From CAZNEZ01 sp964572475 (GTDB lineage: Bacteria; Bacillota; Clostridia; Lachnospirales; Lachnospiraceae), in the NCBI GenBank assembly GCA_964572475.1, contig CAZNEZ010000060.1:1-10342 (forward strand): a stretch of DNA of 10,342 bases, in the 5' to 3' direction. The notes under the pieces were generated by a model. The model ran no database searches and was not told the DNA's origin. It saw only the letters and a list, made by a program, of their open reading frames with translations. How positions within the stretch are numbered: position 1 is the stretch's first letter; each line of letters begins with the position of its first letter. This document shows positions 6,593-10,342 of this stretch, piece by piece. A program made the position numbers and the translations under genes.

Positions 6593-7617
6593 TAGTCATT
6601 AGTAAAACCAGTTCCTGCTGAAAGCTCATTTTCTACCAGCTTATTTTCATTTAACCAGCCGTAGAATTTATCCCAACGGGCAGGATCAATATATCCCCAT
6701 CTCTCAACATCATCTTTATATTTTCCGGCAAGCCATTTCTGACTAGCTAAAACTATATCTTTATCAAGCTCTGGATTACATTTGCACAATATATTAGCTG
6801 CATCTTCTGGATTCTCTATTGCATATTCATATCCTTTTTTTAGAGCTTTCATAAAGTTCTTCGCTGTTTCTGGCTCTTTTTCAAGAAAAGCATTATTTGC
6901 AATAATTACAGGATTATAGAAATCAAGCTCTTGTGCATAATCTGCAAAGTTAAAAAAGTTTGTTTCAAGTCCTGCGACCTGTGTTGCTATTCCATCCCAT
7001 GCATAATAAATCCATACTGAATCAACTGAATCCGTCTTAAATGCTGAAACTACATCTGAAACTGTACTAGGTATAAGATTTACTTTTGAAAAATCTCCAC
7101 CATTAGAATTAACTACTTCTTTAATTGTTGCTAACTCAACTGGCAAATCCCATGTTGCATAACTATGATTTGTCATATCCTTAGGTGTCTTAATATCTTT
7201 ATCTTTAAGTGAAATAATACCTGATGTATTATGCTGTATAATTGTTCCAACCGCTGTAATTGGTAGGGCATCCTCTGATGCAAAGAGTGGAGCTAATGTA
7301 TCCTGAAAGCTTACTCCAAACTGACATGTTCCAGCTCCAACGACACCTTCAGCGCCTGTTTCCATACAATCCACAAATTCTACTTTAATTCCTAATTCTT
7401 CAAAATATCCTTTTTCCATAGCTACATACATTCCTGTATGATTGGTATTAGGTGACCAGTCAAGACCTATCTTTATCGTCTCAAGTTCTTTGCTCCCTGA
7501 TTCCGAACTATTATTTGAATTACTATTTGAACTATCTTTATTGTCTGATTTGCAGCCTGACAATGAAGTAATAGCCATTACTGTTATCATTGTTAATGCT
7601 AATAATTTTTTTCTCAT
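6580..7617 (-). CDS. thiY: ThiY-like substrate-binding lipoprotein (NMT1/THI5-like)
   Basis: This 345-residue lipoprotein is the extracytoplasmic substrate-binding component of the importer. It has a signal peptide MRKKLLALTM..., lipobox LSGC with the lipidated Cys at 22, a Ser/Asn-rich tether (27-43), then an NMT1/THI5-like domain. The hallmark is GLDWSPNTNHTGMYVA (51-66), the conserved pyrimidine-binding N-terminal strand of ThiY/THI5-like proteins. In Bacillus, ThiY binds N-formyl-4-amino-5-aminomethyl-2-methylpyrimidine, a thiamine breakdown product salvaged to HMP; whether that or HMP or thiamine is the ligand here cannot be read. An upstream GTG (7635) and ATG (7629) are in frame, but the ATG at 7617 is preferred: GAGGA at 7623-7627 is 5 bases before it and it gives a compact signal peptide. 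It lies 54 bases after the permease gene. The protein has several cysteines (84, 98), unusual for an exported protein but not diagnostic. Confidence 0.9.
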   Translation of the reverse strand: MRKKLLALTMITVMAITSLSGCKSDNKDSSNSNSNNSSESGSKELETIKIGLDWSPNTNHTGMYVAMEKGYFEELGIKVEFVDCMETGAEGVVGAGTCQFGVSFQDTLAPLFASEDALPITAVGTIIQHNTSGIISLKDKDIKTPKDMTNHSYATWDLPVELATIKEVVNSNGGDFSKVNLIPSTVSDVVSAFKTDSVDSVWIYYAWDGIATQVAGLETNFFNFADYAQELDFYNPVIIANNAFLEKEPETAKNFMKALKKGYEYAIENPEDAANILCKCNPELDKDIVLASQKWLAGKYKDDVERWGYIDPARWDKFYGWLNENKLVENELSAGTGFTNDYLPE

Positions 7618-7671
7618 TTTATTCCTCATTTCCACGTTAAATCGTACATTTTTATATTTATCTGTATATTT

Positions 7672-8463
7672 CTAATTACTTGAATTCTTTTGTTTTCTTT
7701 CATATGGCATACAGATTTTTTGCAATATATTTACCATAAGCATCAAAAATAGACTTAATGCTGATATAAATATTATTACTGCAAACATTTTGTCATATGC
7801 AAAGGATTTTCTTACTCTGGTCATATACACCCCAAGTCCACTTCTTCCACCCAGCCACTCAGATATAACTGCACCCACTACTGAATAGGAGACTGATATT
7901 CTAAGTCCTGAAAAAAATGAGCTCATTGCACTCGGAATTTTAATATGCCAAAATCTCTGGATTCTATTTGCTCCCATTGCTCGCATAAGATTAAGTGCAT
8001 CCTTATCCGCTGATTTAAAGCCATTTAGCAAACCTATTGTAATAGGGAAAAATGTTGTTATAACTACAAGTACTACCTTAGGAGTAGTTTCATAACCTAG
8101 CCATAGGATTAGTAGTGGAGCTATTGCAATTGTTGGAATTGTTTGTGTGATTATAAGCACTGGATATAATGCCTTATAGCAAAATACAAACCTATCCATT
8201 ATTACTGCTGTCACAAATCCCAGTATTATTCCAAACGAAAGTCCGTAAAATGCCTCTATCAGCGTTGTTTTTGCATGTGACATCAGCAAGTCAAAATCTG
8301 CCATAAATGCTTTTATAACCTTTTCAGGTGTTGGAAGCATAAATGACGGAACTATATCATTGCCTGAAACATATTGCCATATTAATAATATTAATGCTAC
8401 TGCAAATACAGGAGCAATCTTATTGATGATGTTTTGTGACTTTCTTCTCAATAGTAAGTACAT
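7672..8463 (-). CDS. thiX: ABC transporter permease, ThiX-like
   Basis: This 263-residue inner-membrane permease (BPD_transp_1 fold) of the thiamine-precursor importer has a basic N terminus, a first hydrophobic segment (16-33), then segments at about 70-90, 98-121, 128-146, 186-204 and 225-247. The cytoplasmic EAA-type loop that contacts the ATPase is LMRAMGANRIQRFWHIKIP (159-177). FMLPTPEKV (41-49) is typical of SsuC/TauC/ThiX permeases. The start is uncertain. The open frame extends to a TTG at 8550, but that part is the upstream gene in another frame. ATG at 8463 abuts an AAGGGG sequence with no spacing, while an in-frame TTG at 8451 lies 11-12 bases after the same AAGGGG and would give 259 residues; this organism does use TTG. 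Either start overlaps the end of the thiamine-binding gene (44 or 32 bases), implying translational coupling. Confidence 0.88.
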   Translation of the reverse strand: MYLLLRRKSQNIINKIAPVFAVALILLIWQYVSGNDIVPSFMLPTPEKVIKAFMADFDLLMSHAKTTLIEAFYGLSFGIILGFVTAVIMDRFVFCYKALYPVLIITQTIPTIAIAPLLILWLGYETTPKVVLVVITTFFPITIGLLNGFKSADKDALNLMRAMGANRIQRFWHIKIPSAMSSFFSGLRISVSYSVVGAVISEWLGGRSGLGVYMTRVRKSFAYDKMFAVIIFISALSLFLMLMVNILQKICMPYERKQKNSSN

Positions 8464-8716
8464 CCCCTTCTGGTTCAAATGAAATCTTAACGTAGGTCGC
8501 CATCTTCTTACAGCCTGCTTTAGCTGCAATATAATTACATTGCTTAACAACTTCCATTAATTCCTCATACTCTCCTTCTATTGAAGTTTCACAAGGTCCG
8601 ACATAATATGATAAACCTGTACTCTTAATATAAGCGATAACTTCATCTACTATACGAATTACTTCGTTATCGTCATCAACTATAGGTAAAACCTGAATTG
8701 CTACATTTGCGTTCAT
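8420..8716 (-). CDS. Thiamine-binding protein, MTH1187/YkoF-like family
   Basis: This 98-residue cytoplasmic protein is of the MTH1187/DUF77 thiamine-binding family, ferredoxin-like alpha/beta fold, usually about 95-105 residues. Evidence: an N-terminal beta strand (NVAIQVLPIV), a helix (about 17-32), the conserved YVGPCETSIEGEYEEL stretch (38-53), a second helix, and a final strand (KMATYVKISF, 71-80). Members and the related YkoF bind thiamine or its pyrimidine part and are often encoded with thiamine-related transporters. It is the first gene behind the TPP riboswitch. A GTG at 8725 is in frame, but it lies within the Shine-Dalgarno (AAAAGGTG, 8723-8730), so the ATG at 8716 is chosen. Its 3' end overlaps thiX. 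A role as cytosolic acceptor or sensor for the imported compound is inference. Confidence 0.88.
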   Translation of the reverse strand: MNANVAIQVLPIVDDDNEVIRIVDEVIAYIKSTGLSYYVGPCETSIEGEYEELMEVVKQCNYIAAKAGCKKMATYVKISFEPEGDVLTIEKKVTKHHQ

Positions 8717-8795
8717 TTTAAACACCTTTTGCCTCTATGGCATCCTTTCATATTTGAATAACTTAGTCCATGCTCGTAGTGAACTTCTTATAAAG

Positions 8796-8825
8796 AAAAA
8801 AACTCTTCGACTAACAGCCGAAGAG
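8796..8825 (-). terminator. Riboswitch-controlled intrinsic terminator
   Basis: On the minus strand CTCTTCGGCT (8816-8825) pairs with AGTCGAAGAG (8803-8812), a 10-bp stem including one G-U pair, with a 3-base loop, followed by TTTTTTT (8796-8802). It lies between the TPP aptamer and the first coding region, about 80 bases before the start codon, so it is the expression platform: TPP binding should favour termination. A possible alternative pairing that would oppose it is AGGGA-T-AGTGTAT (8881-8893) with GTATACTTCCCT (8824-8835): 12 pairs with one bulged base. It would take up the 3' strand of P1 but only the two lowest pairs of the terminator stem, so the exact antiterminator remains uncertain. 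Confidence 0.9.
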
Positions 8826-8882
8826 GGAAGTATACTAATATATTCACATTGAAAATTTTTCTAATCTACAATGCAAATGCAT

Positions 8883-9051
8883 ACACTATCCCTACGCCAG
8901 CATTATCTGGATCAGGTACAGAGCCAACATACAAATTACACTTAGAACACTTTAAACTTTCTTAATTCATAGTGTTGTGTATCTGCTTGGCTTCAAGGGT
9001 TTCGACATATGCATAGTCTCATCTCAGCCTGATTCATCAGGCACCCCTAGC
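8883..9051 (-). promoter_or_regulatory. TPP riboswitch aptamer (THI element) with extended junction
   Basis: Conserved blocks are read on the minus strand in order: CTAGGGGTGCC (P1/P2 5' strands), a perfect P3 hairpin GCCTGA-TGAA-TCAGGC (9027-9042), CTGAGATGAGA with a small hairpin GAC(T)AT-GCAT-ATGTC, ACCC (P2 3' strand, 8997-9000), TTGA, ACCTGAT (8911-8917), CCAGATAATGCTGG (P5, binds the pyrophosphate) and CGTAGGGA (8889-8896). P1 closes by GCTA with TAGT. The thiamine pyrophosphate core is intact. The oddity is about 75 extra bases (8918-8992) between TTGA and ACCTGAT, where most TPP aptamers have almost none. It governs the thiamine-binding/thiXYZ operon. Confidence 0.95.
8923..8991 (-). 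other. Structured insertion inside the TPP aptamer
   Basis: The extra segment in the P2-P4 junction can fold by itself: GCCAA (8987-8991) with TTGGC (8923-8927) at the base, then ATACA with TGTAT, then AACACT with AGTGTT around an AT-rich tip containing TTAA pairs. It therefore looks like an added helix, not random spacer. It also contains ACACTAT (8969-8975), the exact complement of ATAGTGT (8883-8889) at the 3' side of P1. Confidence 0.7.
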
Positions 9052-9057
9052 GAAAAT

Positions 9058-9086
9058 AGTGTACTCTATTAATTACGAAAAGTCAA
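9058..9086 (-). promoter_or_regulatory. Promoter of the thi operon
   Basis: On the minus strand, -35 TTGACT (9081-9086) and -10 TACACT (9058-9063) are separated by 17 bases. The expected start is G at about 9051, which is the first base of riboswitch helix P1. The transcript would thus begin directly with the aptamer, with no leader before it. Confidence 0.8.
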
Positions 9087-9093
9087 CCTTTCT

Positions 9094-9133
9094 TACACTT
9101 CTTATAAGCTTTCAACATTTCTTATAAGCTTTC
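9094..9133 (-). repeat. 20-bp tandem direct repeat upstream of the thi promoter
   Basis: On the minus strand GAAAGCTTATAAGAA occurs twice at a 20-base period (9119-9133 and 9099-9113), followed by ATGTT or GTGTA. Each copy contains the palindromes AAGCTT and CTTATAAG. The second copy ends about 8-13 bases before the -35 box, and the spacing is close to two helical turns. No terminator hairpin with a T tract is seen here for the upstream lipoprotein gene. A regulator site or a simple duplication are both possible. Confidence 0.75.
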
Positions 9134-9166
9134 TTGTTACATATTTATTTTACTTTTCATATCACT

Positions 9167-10336
9167 TCAATATTCTATCATCTTGTCTGACTCTTCTATT
9201 ATCTCTATATCTTTCTGGTTTTCTATTATGTACTTTCCGTCCTTGTAAGTAAGGTACATATCTGTTTTTTCCAGTTCCATAACTGACCATTGGTTTTTAG
9301 ATTTATTATAATATGCTGATGCAGGGCTTGTTTTATCATGAATTCCAATATTAATACATATTTTATTATCTTTAAAATCTCCTACTAGATATGAATAAAA
9401 TCTATCATAATCTGTATTATTTAGATTTATATACCTTACTCTATAGTTATAATCGAGTATGTATATATCTCTTTTATCTTTTTTAAATATTCTTATTGTA
9501 GAATCTGTTTTAGCAGAATCATATCCATCAAGACACTCTGAACTGCATATGAATTCATCAATTCCGTCTGAATCTATATCATAAAATCTACACTCAGATG
9601 CCGATGAATATGAAAAAATGTATGGACTTAATAATACAATTTTATCATTTTCTTCAATACATGCATATGATTGAAATCTATCATCTCCTGTTTCATACTT
9701 GACCATATTAAATATTTTTATATCTGTTCTATCTGTTATTTTATCTGTTGGTAATTCTATAATAAATGAATTCTCACTAGTAAAATCATACCCTAGCTTC
9801 TTAAGCTGTTCTTCAAGAGTATTTATTTTTTCTTTATTACTTTCTTCCTCTTTACCCATTATAAATGTTAAATTAAATTTATTTTCTATAAATTCACTAT
9901 TCTTATCTCTATTTTTAGTTAGTATAAGTGCCATATTATTTTTAAGAAAACTGTAGATACCACTCTCGTTATTTGTATAGCAAAACCAGTCATCTAATTT
10001 CATATCATTTACATATTTATCAATATCAGACTTATTGCTACATGTCAATTTGATATTATACCCCTCTTCAGTAGATATCTCTGCTTGTGAATTTTGTGGA
10101 TTTTGTACGGGCAAAACAATTCCTTTTCCCCATTTATAAAGTTCTTTATTAGTATAGCCTGTATAATCAAATGTCTCATTTACATTGGGTTCACTAAATG
10201 ATGATAATGATTTTAGTGTTTCTTTTGTTGTATCTTCATTAGTTGTTGTATCATTCGTCGTTGTATCTTTCGTTGTACATGCACTTAAGGAAGTTAACAT
10301 ACAGATACATAGAATAATTGATAACATTTTTTTCAT
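9167..10336 (-). CDS. Putative lipoprotein of unknown function
   Basis: This 389-residue predicted lipoprotein is not recognised as a known family. It has a short signal peptide with lipobox LSAC (17-20, lipidated Cys20), then a Thr/Asp/Asn-rich low-complexity tether (21-40) made of near repeats of DTTTN. The mature part is mixed alpha/beta, hydrophilic and rich in Asp, Asn, Lys and Tyr. A segment FYDIDSDGIDEF (251-262) carries a DxDxDGxxE pattern (D253, D255, D257, E261) like calcium-binding loops of FG-GAP/VCBS or EF-hand type proteins. A short charged, probably helical stretch is at about 160-182. The start ATG lies 6 bases from the window edge, so its Shine-Dalgarno and promoter are not seen. 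It reads toward the thi operon with no clear terminator between. An anchored extracellular sensor or binding protein is a guess only. Confidence 0.75.
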   Translation of the reverse strand: MKKMLSIILCICMLTSLSACTTKDTTTNDTTTNEDTTKETLKSLSSFSEPNVNETFDYTGYTNKELYKWGKGIVLPVQNPQNSQAEISTEEGYNIKLTCSNKSDIDKYVNDMKLDDWFCYTNNESGIYSFLKNNMALILTKNRDKNSEFIENKFNLTFIMGKEEESNKEKINTLEEQLKKLGYDFTSENSFIIELPTDKITDRTDIKIFNMVKYETGDDRFQSYACIEENDKIVLLSPYIFSYSSASECRFYDIDSDGIDEFICSSECLDGYDSAKTDSTIRIFKKDKRDIYILDYNYRVRYINLNNTDYDRFYSYLVGDFKDNKICINIGIHDKTSPASAYYNKSKNQWSVMELEKTDMYLTYKDGKYIIENQKDIEIIEESDKMIEY

Positions 10337-10342
10337 AACATT

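Noticed and set aside
8713..8751. Twelve-codon leader ORF whose TGA overlaps the ATG of the thiamine-binding gene (ATGA arrangement)
   Set aside because: The overlap is suggestive of coupling, but no Shine-Dalgarno precedes its ATG, and its sequence includes the Shine-Dalgarno of the real gene, which explains its codons. Chance is likely.
9056..9062. A second ACACTAT that could be the 5' strand of an extended riboswitch P1
   Set aside because: It overlaps the -10 box of the best promoter and lies upstream of the predicted start, so it should not be in the RNA.

Overview
The window is low in GC, and its proteins look like those of a clostridial Firmicute, most likely a Lachnospiraceae-type gut or rumen bacterium. 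The evidence for this is the AT-rich intergenic DNA, strong sigma-A promoters, intrinsic terminators, purine-rich Shine-Dalgarno sites, two clear TTG starts, tRNAs without encoded CCA, and a Gram-positive style TPP riboswitch with a transcription terminator. No mobile element, CRISPR array or phage gene was recognised. This is an ordinary chromosomal region with a few unusual regulatory details.

Layout from left to right: a two-gene tRNA operon (tRNA-Val(UAC), then tRNA-Met(CAU)) reads leftward from a consensus promoter to a terminator. A PAP2-type membrane phosphatase follows on the plus strand. A strong bidirectional hairpin separates it from a leftward envelope-polysaccharide pair: UDP-galactopyranose mutase (glf) and a GT2 glycosyltransferase. 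Upstream of glf on the same strand is a CPBP (CAAX-type) membrane protease. The protease and the rightward azlCD genes (branched-chain amino acid exporter) diverge from two face-to-face promoters that overlap inside one inverted repeat. azlD meets, and overlaps tail to tail, a leftward thiamine-precursor uptake operon. In transcription order that operon is TPP riboswitch, terminator, a thiamine-binding MTH1187-family protein, ThiX-like permease, ThiY-like lipoprotein and ThiZ-like ATPase. At the right edge lies an unrecognised lipoprotein gene on the same strand.

Functionally, the thi operon is a self-contained unit. Scarcity of thiamine pyrophosphate should let transcription pass the terminator and make an importer for a thiamine pyrimidine precursor or thiamine itself. 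glf makes UDP-galactofuranose, which the adjacent GT2 enzyme may use; the PAP2 protein could act on lipid-linked intermediates, but this is inference from proximity.

The least ordinary observations are regulatory: (1) the TPP aptamer carries a roughly 75-nt structured insertion between the P2 3' strand and the P4 region, a junction that is normally very short; (2) the divergent CPBP/azlC promoters share the same DNA, so each spacer contains the other's -10 box; (3) short tandem repeats lie in the CPBP leader (22 bp) and just upstream of the thi promoter (20 bp). None of these establishes a new system, but each can be tested.
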